Assembly (NCBI GenBank): GCA_027717645.1
Contig: JALLOG010000019.1
Span: 1-35,265, forward strand
Reading direction: 5' to 3'
Length of the DNA: 35,265 nucleotides
DNA from: Desulfobacterota bacterium AH_259_B03_O07
GTDB lineage: Bacteria; Desulfobacterota_D; UBA1144; Nemesobacterales; CSP1-2
Position numbers and translations under genes: made by a program. Every line of letters starts with the position of its first letter. The first letter of the stretch is position 1. Below, one piece after another: positions 24,869 to 33,183 of this stretch. Under the pieces are notes generated by a model that saw only the letters and a list, made by a program, of their open reading frames with translations, did not search any database and was not told the DNA's origin.

Positions 24869-26377
24869 ATGACACCCATTCTATTATTACTTATATCCCT
24901 ATTTGGTATTCAGGAAGTGCTGAATTTGTCGCTTGATGATGTGCGAATAATTACACTTGAGAATAACAGAGATATTCAAATAGAGAGGAAGAATGTTGAA
25001 ATATCCCTAGGAGAGGTACAGAAGCAAACGGGGGTTTTTGATCCACTATTAAATGTGGGTTCCTCTTATACAGATGCTTATATTCCAACGACGAGCACAT
25101 TTATACAAAGTGGTGTGATCCATGAAAAGGTTTTTGATGTTGGAGCCAATGTCGAAGGGACTCTTCCAACTGGGACCTTTTATGACATACTTGACTTTTC
25201 AATAACAAGGACTGAAACTGATTCGGCAATTACGGATCTCTCTCCAGGTTGGTTTAATACATTAGGTTTTACTATCGGGCAAGACTTACTTAAAAATTTT
25301 GGTGTTGAAGTAAATCGAACTCCAATTATAGTTGCAAGTAGAAACAATGAGATCTCAGACAAGGAGTTGGTGAAAAGGATTTCGGAAATACTACTGGAGG
25401 TTGAGAGATCCTACTGGCTGCTTGTATCAGCTGAGGAAAATCTTGAACTTGCTCTTACTGCTCTGGAGCTAGCTAAGGATCTTCAGAGGAGAAACGAAAT
25501 TCAAGTTGAAGTTGGTGTTTTACCGCCAGTAGCGGTCACTCAGGCCAAGGCCGAGGTGGCTGCGAGAGAAGTTGATTTAATCAGGGCTGAAAATGAACTT
25601 AGAGCAGCGGAGGATAATTTAAAAAACATTTTGGCTATGCCACTTACAACTAAGATTTCTGCGATTGATGAACCCACTACAGTTTTTCAGTCATTTAACG
25701 AAGATGAGGTTCTTGGGGAAGCACTTGAGAAAAGACCTGAAATGCAACAGGCTAAGCTCGAAATTGAAAACAGGGAAACTCTCAAGAAGTTTTTTTCAAA
25801 TCAGAAGTTACCAAGATTCGCGATAGAGGGAAGTGTTGAACTTCAGGGTCTTGGGGGTGCGGAAAATCCTGATCGCGCAAGCTTCTCAGGAGTGATAGAG
25901 CCTGTACCTGAGAGATTCTTAGGGGCTGGTAAGGCATTTAGTAGCCTATTTGAGGGTGATTTCCCTACATGGCAAATACTTGGTGTTTTTACTTTTCCGC
26001 TTTTTAATCGGGCTGCAAGGGGTGATTACGTGAAAGCTTCTGCTGAAGTAGATAGAAGTATTATTTTTTTTAAAAGGGTGACTGAGGATGTTTCACTGGA
26101 TGTGAGAAATGCTATAAGGAATGTTAAGGATAGCATAAGAGGAATTGAAGCTGCAAGAGTGGCTGTAGGGCTTGATGAGGAGGTTCTGGAAAATGAGGAA
26201 CAAAGGCTTGAAGTGGGCATTGGTACAACAAGATCTGTTCTTGAAGCACAGAGGGATTTGGTTGATGAAAGAACGAGGGAGATAGGGGCTATTACGGGTT
26301 ATAATACCGCGCTTGCAGAGCTTGAATTTGCGAGGGGGACTATCTTAGAGTCGAGTGCCTTTGAGTTTCAGGAGTAA
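24869..26377 (+). CDS. TolC-family outer-membrane efflux channel
   Basis: A 502-aa protein with two OEP repeats: the first from about LSLDDVRIITLENNRDIQIERKN to EEKRP-type helices (about 20-255), the second from LGEALEKRPEMQQAKLEIENRE to the end. Long helices (RSYWLLVSAEENLELALTALELAKDLQRR) and the VGVLPPVAVTQAKAEVAARE turn are typical of TolC. It would form the outer-membrane tunnel of an RND, ABC or type I export system. No membrane fusion or inner-membrane pump gene is beside it. The N-terminal signal is short and hydrophobic. TTGGAGG precedes the ATG. It converges on purH with 5 bp between the stops and no terminator seen. Confidence 0.88.
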   Translation: MTPILLLLISLFGIQEVLNLSLDDVRIITLENNRDIQIERKNVEISLGEVQKQTGVFDPLLNVGSSYTDAYIPTTSTFIQSGVIHEKVFDVGANVEGTLPTGTFYDILDFSITRTETDSAITDLSPGWFNTLGFTIGQDLLKNFGVEVNRTPIIVASRNNEISDKELVKRISEILLEVERSYWLLVSAEENLELALTALELAKDLQRRNEIQVEVGVLPPVAVTQAKAEVAAREVDLIRAENELRAAEDNLKNILAMPLTTKISAIDEPTTVFQSFNEDEVLGEALEKRPEMQQAKLEIENRETLKKFFSNQKLPRFAIEGSVELQGLGGAENPDRASFSGVIEPVPERFLGAGKAFSSLFEGDFPTWQILGVFTFPLFNRAARGDYVKASAEVDRSIIFFKRVTEDVSLDVRNAIRNVKDSIRGIEAARVAVGLDEEVLENEEQRLEVGIGTTRSVLEAQRDLVDERTREIGAITGYNTALAELEFARGTILESSAFEFQE

Positions 26378-26382
26378 ATTTA

Positions 26383-27945
26383 TTAATGCCTAAAATGTCT
26401 TACGCCCGTAAACACCATTGCGATACCGTGTTCATCGGCGGCCGCTATGGTTTCCTGATCCCTTATAGAACCCCCAGGTTGAACAATAGCCGTGATCCCT
26501 GACTTTGCTGCTTCATCTATTCCATCACGGAATGGGAAAAATGCATCAGATGCGAGAACTGAACCATTTGTTGTTATGTTTGCTTTCATTGAGGCGAGTT
26601 TAACTGAATCTATTCTACTCATTTGGCCGGCTCCGATTCCAATAGTTTGACCATCACGAGCAAAAATTATCGCATTGGATTTTACATGTTTGCAGACCTT
26701 CCATGCGAATTTTAATGCCTGCATTTCTTCATCCGTGGGTTGTCTTTTGGTTTCCACTTTAAAATTCTTGAAATCTTCATCCGCACTGAGGTCCCTATCT
26801 TGAACAAGCAAACCTCCTACTACCTTTTTATGATCTAGGCCTTCCTTACGACTGTTGTTCAATGGAGGTGTTTTCATCACTCTCAGGTTTTTCTTTGTCG
26901 ACAGGGTAGAAATTGCTCCCTCTGTGTAGCTTGGAGCCAGCACTACTTCAAGAAACATACCTGATAGTTCAGAAGCAGTGGCTTCATCTACTTCGGTATT
27001 AAAGGCAACTATCCCACCAAATGAACTTTCAGGGTCACATTCTTTTGCTTTAGCGAAGGCTAAAAAAGGGTTTTCAGCAGTTGCGACACCGCAGGGGTTT
27101 TTGTGTTTCACAATTACACATGCTGTTTCTGAAAATTCCTTTACTGTTTCAAAGGCAGCGTCTGTATCAAAGATATTGTTAAGTGAGAGTTCTTTTCCTT
27201 GGATCTGAATTGAGTTTGAAACGCAAGGTTCTCCTATCCCCTTTTCGATGTAAAAAGATCCATCTTGATGGGGGTTTTCACCATATCTGAGCCCCATCTT
27301 CTTTTCGAAATGTAGAGTTAGATTTGAGGGAAATTTGGTTCTCTCTCCGTCCTCATCAATAGAAGAAAGGTAATTGGATATAGCTCCATCGTATCGAGCT
27401 ACATCGGAAAAAGCTTTTAATGCAAGCCTGAAATTTGTTTCAACTGTTATATGACCCTTATTCTCCTTTAATTCATTTAAAACGGTTCTATAATCCTCTA
27501 GATCGACAACTACGGTTACGTACTTATAATTTTTAGCCGCTGCGCGAAGCATCGTGGGTCCACCAATATCAATGTTTTCAATTGCTTCTCTTAAATCTAC
27601 ATGGTCATTTTCGATTACGTCCTCAAAGGGATATAGATTTACTATAACGAGATCAATTTGCTTAATACCGTGTTGCTTGGATTCTTCTCTGTGAGTTTTA
27701 TTGTCTCTCATCGCGAGAATACCTGCGTGAATCTTGGGATGAAGAGTCTTCACCCTTCCACCAAGAAGTTCAGGTGATTGAATGTATTCTGATATTTCGG
27801 TTACTTCAATACCAGATTCCTTTAAAAGTCTCGCGGTACCACCCGTTGATAGAATTTCAATGTGAAATCGTTTTAGTTCGCGGGCAAAGGTAGTTATTTC
27901 ATCCTTTTTTGAAACACTTATGAGGGCTCTTTCAATTTTATTCAT
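26383..27945 (-). CDS. purH: Bifunctional AICAR formyltransferase / IMP cyclohydrolase
   Basis: A full-length 520-aa PurH. The N-terminal MGS-like IMP cyclohydrolase domain has ALISVSKKDEI, STGGTARLL and GGRVKTLHPKIHAGIL. The C-terminal AICAR transformylase domain has RYGENPHQ, the catalytic KHKNPCGVA, and the closing SDAFFPFRDGIDEAAKSGITAI and GVRHFRH. It catalyses the last two steps of IMP synthesis in the cytoplasm. GAGGAG lies upstream of the ATG. It is a single gene here, divergent from the MCE gene across 173 bp in which I see no purine riboswitch. Confidence 0.97.
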   Translation of the reverse strand: MNKIERALISVSKKDEITTFARELKRFHIEILSTGGTARLLKESGIEVTEISEYIQSPELLGGRVKTLHPKIHAGILAMRDNKTHREESKQHGIKQIDLVIVNLYPFEDVIENDHVDLREAIENIDIGGPTMLRAAAKNYKYVTVVVDLEDYRTVLNELKENKGHITVETNFRLALKAFSDVARYDGAISNYLSSIDEDGERTKFPSNLTLHFEKKMGLRYGENPHQDGSFYIEKGIGEPCVSNSIQIQGKELSLNNIFDTDAAFETVKEFSETACVIVKHKNPCGVATAENPFLAFAKAKECDPESSFGGIVAFNTEVDEATASELSGMFLEVVLAPSYTEGAISTLSTKKNLRVMKTPPLNNSRKEGLDHKKVVGGLLVQDRDLSADEDFKNFKVETKRQPTDEEMQALKFAWKVCKHVKSNAIIFARDGQTIGIGAGQMSRIDSVKLASMKANITTNGSVLASDAFFPFRDGIDEAAKSGITAIVQPGGSIRDQETIAAADEHGIAMVFTGVRHFRH

Positions 27946-28118
27946 TTTTTGTGGCTCCTCGGAAGAAGGGGATAATGAAAATTACCATGTGTTTTGAGAA
28001 ATTGTCAATTCTTACGTATAATCATTTTTAAATAGTCAGGTCTAGTATAGTCAATTATTAGAACTGATAGAGCATTGAATTATTAGGAGTTTGTTTAACC
28101 CATTAGAGATTTGTTATT

Positions 28119-29048
28119 ATGATGGATCAAAGAGCGTTAAAGCTTAAGGTTGGACTATTTGTATTAATCACTCTTGCTATTCTAATATTCTTCGTTTTCA
28201 TATTCGGTGGAACTAAGACTTTATTTACAAAAATATATATACTGAATACCTCATTTACGAATACTGCAGGCCTTAATCACGGGGCTGCAGTTAGGCTTTC
28301 TGGGGTGCGAATTGGAAGTGTCAAAGGGATTGAGTTTCCGTCTGATCCGGATATTAACCTAATTAGGGTTGTAATGAATGTAAGGGAAGAGGGAATGAAG
28401 AGGATAAGCCCTGACTCAGTTGCAACTATTCAAACAGAGGGACTCCTTGGTGATAAGTACATAGAAATAATCAGGGGTAAAAAGGAGCCGCCTAAAAAGA
28501 TTCAGAATAACATGCAGATTAAGAGTTACACACCTCCTCAATTTCAACAATTGATAGGACAATCTGGTCAATTAATCGATAATGTAATCAAGATATCTCA
28601 AAGCTTGGAAAGGATAGTAGATGCTTTTGGAACAGAGGAAAACATTGAAAATATAAATAAGACTATTGCTTCAATTAGTAATAGTGCTCAGGCGATCGAA
28701 AAGAGTTTGCAGGCAATCGAAAACCAACCTGGTGTCCTTCACAGCTTGATATATGAAGCACAACTTTCTAATGATCTTGACAATACGTTGGCAAATATAA
28801 GTTCGGCCTCTGATGATATAAGTGGTGAGGATGGCATTGCGGCTGAATTGAAGGAAGCCGCTGCAAATTTCAGAGAAATATCGGAAATGCTCAGGGGTGG
28901 GGAAGGTACACTTGGGGCACTGTTGATCGATCCTACTGTTTATGATAATTTAAAAGGAGTTTTGGGACAGGCTGATAGAAGCAGGTTTGTCCGCGCAGCA
29001 GTAAAATATCTTTTAGATGAAAAAGCAAAGAATTCGGATGAACCCTAG
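28119..29048 (+). CDS. MCE/MlaD-family lipid-transport substrate-binding protein
   Basis: The 309-aa protein has an N-terminal TM anchor (about 12-30) and a single MCE domain (about 38-118: NTAGLNHGAAVRLSGVRIGSVKGIEF, TEGLLGDKYIEI). A helical tail (about 135-280) follows with heptad-like spacing (NIENINKTIASISNSAQAIEKSLQAIE). MlaD-type proteins form hexameric rings in the periplasm for phospholipid transport between membranes. The permease and ATPase partners (mlaE, mlaF) are not in this window. Two ATGs (28119, 28122) are possible and no strong Shine-Dalgarno is seen. Confidence 0.88.
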   Translation: MMDQRALKLKVGLFVLITLAILIFFVFIFGGTKTLFTKIYILNTSFTNTAGLNHGAAVRLSGVRIGSVKGIEFPSDPDINLIRVVMNVREEGMKRISPDSVATIQTEGLLGDKYIEIIRGKKEPPKKIQNNMQIKSYTPPQFQQLIGQSGQLIDNVIKISQSLERIVDAFGTEENIENINKTIASISNSAQAIEKSLQAIENQPGVLHSLIYEAQLSNDLDNTLANISSASDDISGEDGIAAELKEAAANFREISEMLRGGEGTLGALLIDPTVYDNLKGVLGQADRSRFVRAAVKYLLDEKAKNSDEP

Positions 29049-29069
29049 ACCGTTTGATGACTTTGCTTG

Positions 29070-29142
29070 AGCGGGCGACGGGACTCGAACCCGCGACCCC
29101 AAGCTTGGGAAGCTTGTACTCTACCAACTGAGTTACGCCCGC
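29070..29142 (-). tRNA. tRNA-Gly(CCC)
   Basis: On the minus strand it folds as a full cloverleaf. The acceptor GCGGGCG pairs with CGCCCGC. The D-arm is ACTC/GAGT, the anticodon stem CAAGC/GCTTG with loop TTCCCAA, and the T-arm GCGGG-TTCGAGT-CCCGT. The anticodon is CCC and the discriminator base is U, as expected for bacterial glycine tRNA. The CCA tail is not encoded. It sits between the MCE gene and murQ. Confidence 0.96.
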
Positions 29143-29199
29143 TTTCAGAAGAAATTTATTATAGCTCCCATAAAATGTCAATAAATGCCCAATATATGT

Positions 29200-29228
29200 T
29201 TAACTTGAAGACACTTAATTGATATAAT
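29200..29228 (+). promoter_or_regulatory. murQ promoter, probably leaderless
   Basis: TTAACT (29200-29205, 4/6 of the -35 consensus), a 17-base spacer and a perfect TATAAT (29223-29228). Transcription would start at about 29235, at or next to the GTG start codon at 29236, so the mRNA would have no leader. Confidence 0.5.
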
Positions 29229-29235
29229 ACTTCTC

Positions 29236-30135
29236 GTGACTAAGCACCGCAAAACCGACCACCTCATCACGGAAAGGATCAACCCAAGAACAATAGGAAT
29301 TGACAAGTGTTCTACGCTTGAAATAGTCGAATTGATCTCTGAAGAAGATAAGGAGGTTGCAGAGGCAGTTTCTAGGCAAATAAGAAAGATTACTAAGTCT
29401 GTGAATTTTATTGTTAGCAGTCTTAAACAAGGTGGACGCTTATTATTCATCGGAGCAGGCACTAGTGGAAGATTGGGTGTTATGGAGGCCACTGAATGTC
29501 CTCCGACATTTGGTACAGATCCAAACCTGATTAAAGGTGTTATCGCGGGTGGAAAAAGTGCTTTTTGGCGTTCAATAGAGGGTGCAGAAGACTCTAGAAA
29601 GGATTCTCAGACTGAATTGGCAAAACTAAAATTAAATAGTAAAGATGTCGTAGTAGGAATAGCGGCCAGCGTTGACACACCATTTGTTGAGGGAGCTTTA
29701 TCTTATGCTAAGAAAATTGGATGTGGTCGTATCATCATCACCTGCCATCCAGTAAATTATTCTAACCTTGCAGATATCATCATTAGTCCTGTTGTAGGTC
29801 CTGAAGTTATAGTGGGTTCGACTAGAATGAAGGCCGGCACGGCTACAAAAATGGTATTAAATATGTTAACAACTGCTACAATGATAAAGCTTGGGAAGAC
29901 TTATGGAAACCTTATGGTTGATGTCCAGCCGAGATCGGAAAAGTTAAGAGATAGGGCGATAAGAATTGTGATGCATCTCGCGGGTACGGGTAGAAAAGAG
30001 ACTTCGATTTTACTTGAGAGGTCAAGATGGAATGTAAAGATTGCCGTTATTATGGGACGCAAGGGAATCAAATACCGGGAGGCGAGGGCGATTTTGGAAA
30101 GCAGTAATGGCTTTTTGCGTAAAGCACTTAAATAG
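29236..30135 (+). CDS. murQ: N-acetylmuramic acid 6-phosphate etherase
   Basis: A 299-aa SIS-domain protein with the MurQ pattern: TERINPRT..ID, FIGAGTSGRLGVMEATECPPTFG, STRMKAGTATKMVLN, and GNLMVDVQPRSEKLRDRA. E84 and E115 fall where the acidic catalytic pair of the family is expected. It cleaves the lactyl ether of MurNAc-6-P to GlcNAc-6-P in the cytoplasm. The GTG at 29236 has no Shine-Dalgarno, but the N-terminal alignment fits and no better start exists. It is followed by anmK, nagZ and a symporter. Confidence 0.95.
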   Translation: MTKHRKTDHLITERINPRTIGIDKCSTLEIVELISEEDKEVAEAVSRQIRKITKSVNFIVSSLKQGGRLLFIGAGTSGRLGVMEATECPPTFGTDPNLIKGVIAGGKSAFWRSIEGAEDSRKDSQTELAKLKLNSKDVVVGIAASVDTPFVEGALSYAKKIGCGRIIITCHPVNYSNLADIIISPVVGPEVIVGSTRMKAGTATKMVLNMLTTATMIKLGKTYGNLMVDVQPRSEKLRDRAIRIVMHLAGTGRKETSILLERSRWNVKIAVIMGRKGIKYREARAILESSNGFLRKALK

Positions 30136-30225
30136 CGTGTATGAAAATAAGATACTATAAAAACTATAATTTACTTGTCATAAAGAGGAGCTTTGTCTAT
30201 GTTTGATTCATTTGAAGCTACTTGG

Positions 30226-30353
30226 ACGTTCATTGCAGGGAACTTTTCGAGAACCATGGCCTGAAGCGAGATCAGGCCAGCTTCGGGGCCAACAACGAAG
30301 CAAACTACAGAATTAGTTTGCTTCGCCTCTTTCAGCCGCTCGCAATGACGATT
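30226..30353. repeat. Palindromic REP/MITE-like element at the anmK 5' end
   Basis: The outer ends CATTGC (30231-30236) and GCAATG (30342-30347) are inverted. A central inverted repeat CGAAGCAAACT (30295-30305) and AGTTTGCTTCG (30314-30324) flanks 8 bases. A nested imperfect hairpin (GGCCTGAAGC...GCTTCGGGGCC) lies in the left half. It is GC-rich relative to its surroundings. TTGG occurs just outside both ends (30222-30225, 30353-30356) and may be a target duplication. It belongs to the same CATTGCGA...GAAGCAA family as 70-120. Confidence 0.7.
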
Positions 30354-30368
30354 TGGGGGGAAGCATCA

Positions 30369-31553
30369 TTGAACTTGTTAAATCGAATCCATAATAAAGA
30401 AGAAAGACTCGTGGTTGGACTGATGTCTGGTACATCCATGGATGGAATCGATGCAGCTCTGATGAGAATCAAGGGAAGCGGTTTTAATACGGTTTTTGAT
30501 TTAATAGGGTTTGTTTCCTTCCCATATGAACCAACTCTTTTGGAGAACTTGGAAGGTTTATATTACGACTCTTCAATGGAATTGATATCAGAACTTAATT
30601 TTCTTGTAGGGGAAGCTCATGCTAATGCAGCCATTGCAGTAATCGAGCAGAGTGGGTTTCAAGTTAGTGAGGTAGATTTAATTGGCTCTCATGGTCAAAC
30701 TATTTATCATAACCCTCCGTCATCGAAAAATGGAACTGGGAGTACTCTTCAGATTGGCGAATTAGACGTAATAGCCGAGAGGACAGGGATTACCACAATC
30801 GGTGATTTTAGAACACGTGATATTGCTGCTGGGGGTGAGGGGGCTCCCCTTGTTCCTTATGTGGATTATATTTTATTCCGCGAAACTGGAAAAACTAGGA
30901 TCGCTCAAAATATTGGTGGGATAGCAAATGCTACAGTTATAACAGAAAAACTTTCAAAGGTAATAGCCTTTGATACAGGACCAGGAAATCTAATAATGGA
31001 CTGGGTTGTAAGTTTAGCAACCAAAGGTAAAAACAAATTTGATAAAGACGGGAAATTCGCTGCGCGTGGTTTGGTTAATGAAGAATTATTAAAAAATTTA
31101 TTAAATGATCCTTATTTCAAACTTCCTCCACCAAAATCTACTGGGGGCGAGCTTTTCGGGTTAGAAAAAGCCAAGGGACTTTATAATTTGGTAAAAGGGG
31201 ATAAAATAAGGCTTTCTGATTTAATAGCGACCCTTTTAGAGCTGACTGTAGAGTCAATAGCTATTTCTTACGAAGAATTTATTTTTCCAAGTTGGCAAAT
31301 TAACGAGGTTATATTGAGTGGAGGTGGATGTAGAAATCCTATACTTTTAAAAAGACTAAAAGATAGGTTTAAATCTTTAAAAATTTCTACTTCAGATACC
31401 TATGGGGTTCCAGTTGATGCAAAAGAAGCGATCGCTTTTTCCATCTTGGCAAATGAGCTCATTTCTGGAAATTGTGCAAATTTACCTTCTGTCACCGGAG
31501 CCAAATCACATGTTCCATTGGGAAAGATTGTTTTAGGTAGGGCAAATCTTTAA
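30369..31553 (+). CDS. anmK: Anhydro-N-acetylmuramic acid kinase
   Basis: An ASKHA-fold kinase with VVGLMSGTSMDGIDAAL near the N-terminus, GSHGQTIYHNP, GDFRTRDIAAGGEGAPLVPYVD, NIGGIANAT, FDTGPGN and a C-terminal LSGGGCRNP. It converts anhydroMurNAc to MurNAc-6-P, the MurQ substrate. The ORF track begins at 30222 inside a palindromic element, so that start is rejected. TTG at 30369 is chosen: GGGGGGAAG lies about 6 bases upstream, and LNLLNRIHNKEERL matches the usual short N-terminus. ATG 30345 (inside the element) and a GTG at 30412 are alternatives. About 394 aa. Confidence 0.92.
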   Translation: MNLLNRIHNKEERLVVGLMSGTSMDGIDAALMRIKGSGFNTVFDLIGFVSFPYEPTLLENLEGLYYDSSMELISELNFLVGEAHANAAIAVIEQSGFQVSEVDLIGSHGQTIYHNPPSSKNGTGSTLQIGELDVIAERTGITTIGDFRTRDIAAGGEGAPLVPYVDYILFRETGKTRIAQNIGGIANATVITEKLSKVIAFDTGPGNLIMDWVVSLATKGKNKFDKDGKFAARGLVNEELLKNLLNDPYFKLPPPKSTGGELFGLEKAKGLYNLVKGDKIRLSDLIATLLELTVESIAISYEEFIFPSWQINEVILSGGGCRNPILLKRLKDRFKSLKISTSDTYGVPVDAKEAIAFSILANELISGNCANLPSVTGAKSHVPLGKIVLGRANL

Positions 31554-31636
31554 TTGCAATGATTGTTACTGGATTATCTCCATTTCTATCATTAGTGTCA
31601 GGTTAACTTACAATAATAATCAGATTTCTAGAAACG

Positions 31637-33175
31637 ATGAATAGGCACGTAGTAAAGAGTCTAAGCTTGCAACAAAAGATTGGCCAGATCCTGATGCCAA
31701 GGTTGAATTTTAAGGATCCAGGGGCTCTATCATATGCAAAAGAACTAGTTTCAAAATATCATTTTGGTTCATTTATAATCATGGGAGGAGAGTATCTGCA
31801 AGTCAGACAAGCAACTCAACAACTTCAGGATATTTCTGAATTTCCCCTCTTTTTTGGTTGTGATGCTGAGCGAGGAGTGGGTCAGGTTTTAGCAGGAGCA
31901 ACGCTCTTTCCTTCTAATATGTCACTTGGAGAAGTAGCCGACAGTGACCTTGTAAATCGAGAGGCGAGATTTATCGCAAATGAAATGAGCTTTTGTGGAC
32001 TGAATGTAAATTTTGCACCCATTGTGGATGTTAATACCAATCCCGAAAATCCAATTATAAATATCAGATCTTATGGAGATGATCCTAATTCAGTCTCGGG
32101 ACTAGGGATTTCATTCATTAAGGGATGTCAGGATGAGGGTGTAATGGCTTGTGCTAAGCATTTTCCGGGACATGGCAGTACTGGGATAGATTCGCATATA
32201 GAGCTGCCTAATGTGATGAGATCTCTGGATGAGTTCTTTAAATGCGAGTTAATACCATTTCAGAAGGCAATAAAACATGGCGTTTGATCAATAATGACTG
32301 CTCATATATCTGTTCCAAGAATTGATGTGAGAGGTGTTCCAGCAACGATTTCAGATGAAATTATAAATAAGCTCCTTCGTGACCTCGGGTTTCGCGGGTT
32401 GGTTTTTACAGACTCATTTCACATGGGTGCAATCGACAAATTTGGGAGCGAGGAGGAGATAGCTTCTATGGCCCTGACCTCTGGCTGTGATGTTATCCTT
32501 GACCCTCGCGATCCTTTGGATTTACTGGAGAAATTAATTGACAAGGCAGGTTCTGGAAAAATCTCTTTAGCTCTTTTGGATAGAGCGGTGGAAAGAGTCG
32601 TGTCAGCGAAAGACAGTTGGCTTAATAAAAGTGATATTAAGAAGCTAGAGAATAGAACCTCGGGACTTGATATAATTAATGAAATAGCGAGCCGATCGGT
32701 ATGTGTCTTAAAAGGTGGGAAGTTAGCAGCAAGGAAAGCAAAGGTCTATATTCTAGATGTAACACAATCTGGAGAGGATATATCTAAACCCTTTGTCGAT
32801 AATTTAACTCAAGGTGGTATAGGCTGCGATGTAGAGATAATTTTACCTTCCTACGAAAATAATCCATCTCGCTTAGATATAAATTCTTATGAATCTATAA
32901 TCTGTCTCATATATACTTCCGTTGGTGCGTGGAGTGATTATTCTAGATTACCGGAAGCTTATAGATTATTTTTGAAAAGGGTTAGCTATGCTGAAGGTGA
33001 AAAGGTTGTAGTTTCTTTCGGATCTCCTTATGTAGTTGAAAGGCTCAAAAATTTTAATACTATCGTCTGCACATTTGACCAGTTAGAAGTCTGTCAAATC
33101 GTTACAGCAGAGGTGTTGTTGGGACTACTAGAACCCCAGGGAAACATGCCAGTAGAATTAGCCTTGAAGTCATAA
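31637..33175 (+). pseudogene. nagZ: GH3 beta-N-acetylglucosaminidase (NagZ type) split by in-frame TGA
   Basis: The two track ORFs (31637-32287, 32294-33175) are one reading frame broken by a TGA at 32285-32287, between KHGV and SIMTAHI. The first part has KHFPGHGSTGIDSH (174-187), the NagZ-type His loop. The second has the nucleophile region LVFTDSFHMGAI (D about codon 259), then a C-terminal GH3 alpha/beta domain. Neither half alone has a complete site. No signal peptide is seen, so the product would be cytoplasmic, cutting GlcNAc from anhydroMurNAc. Total 513 codons. TGA is a normal stop elsewhere here (dapL, GT2, pstC). A nonsense mutation or sequence error is most likely; stop readthrough is possible. 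Confidence 0.85.
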
Positions 33176-33183
33176 TTATTCTT

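Noticed and set aside
28933-29181. 82-aa minus ORF over the MCE gene end and tRNA
   Set aside because: It translates the tRNA-Gly gene, a common false ORF.
30222-30368. N-terminal 49 codons of the track ORF for anmK
   Set aside because: They translate the palindromic repeat element and do not resemble AnmK; the family N-terminus begins at about the TTG at 30369.
32285-32287. TGA in nagZ as selenocysteine
   Set aside because: The position is not a redox or metal site of GH3 enzymes and I see no convincing hairpin directly downstream.
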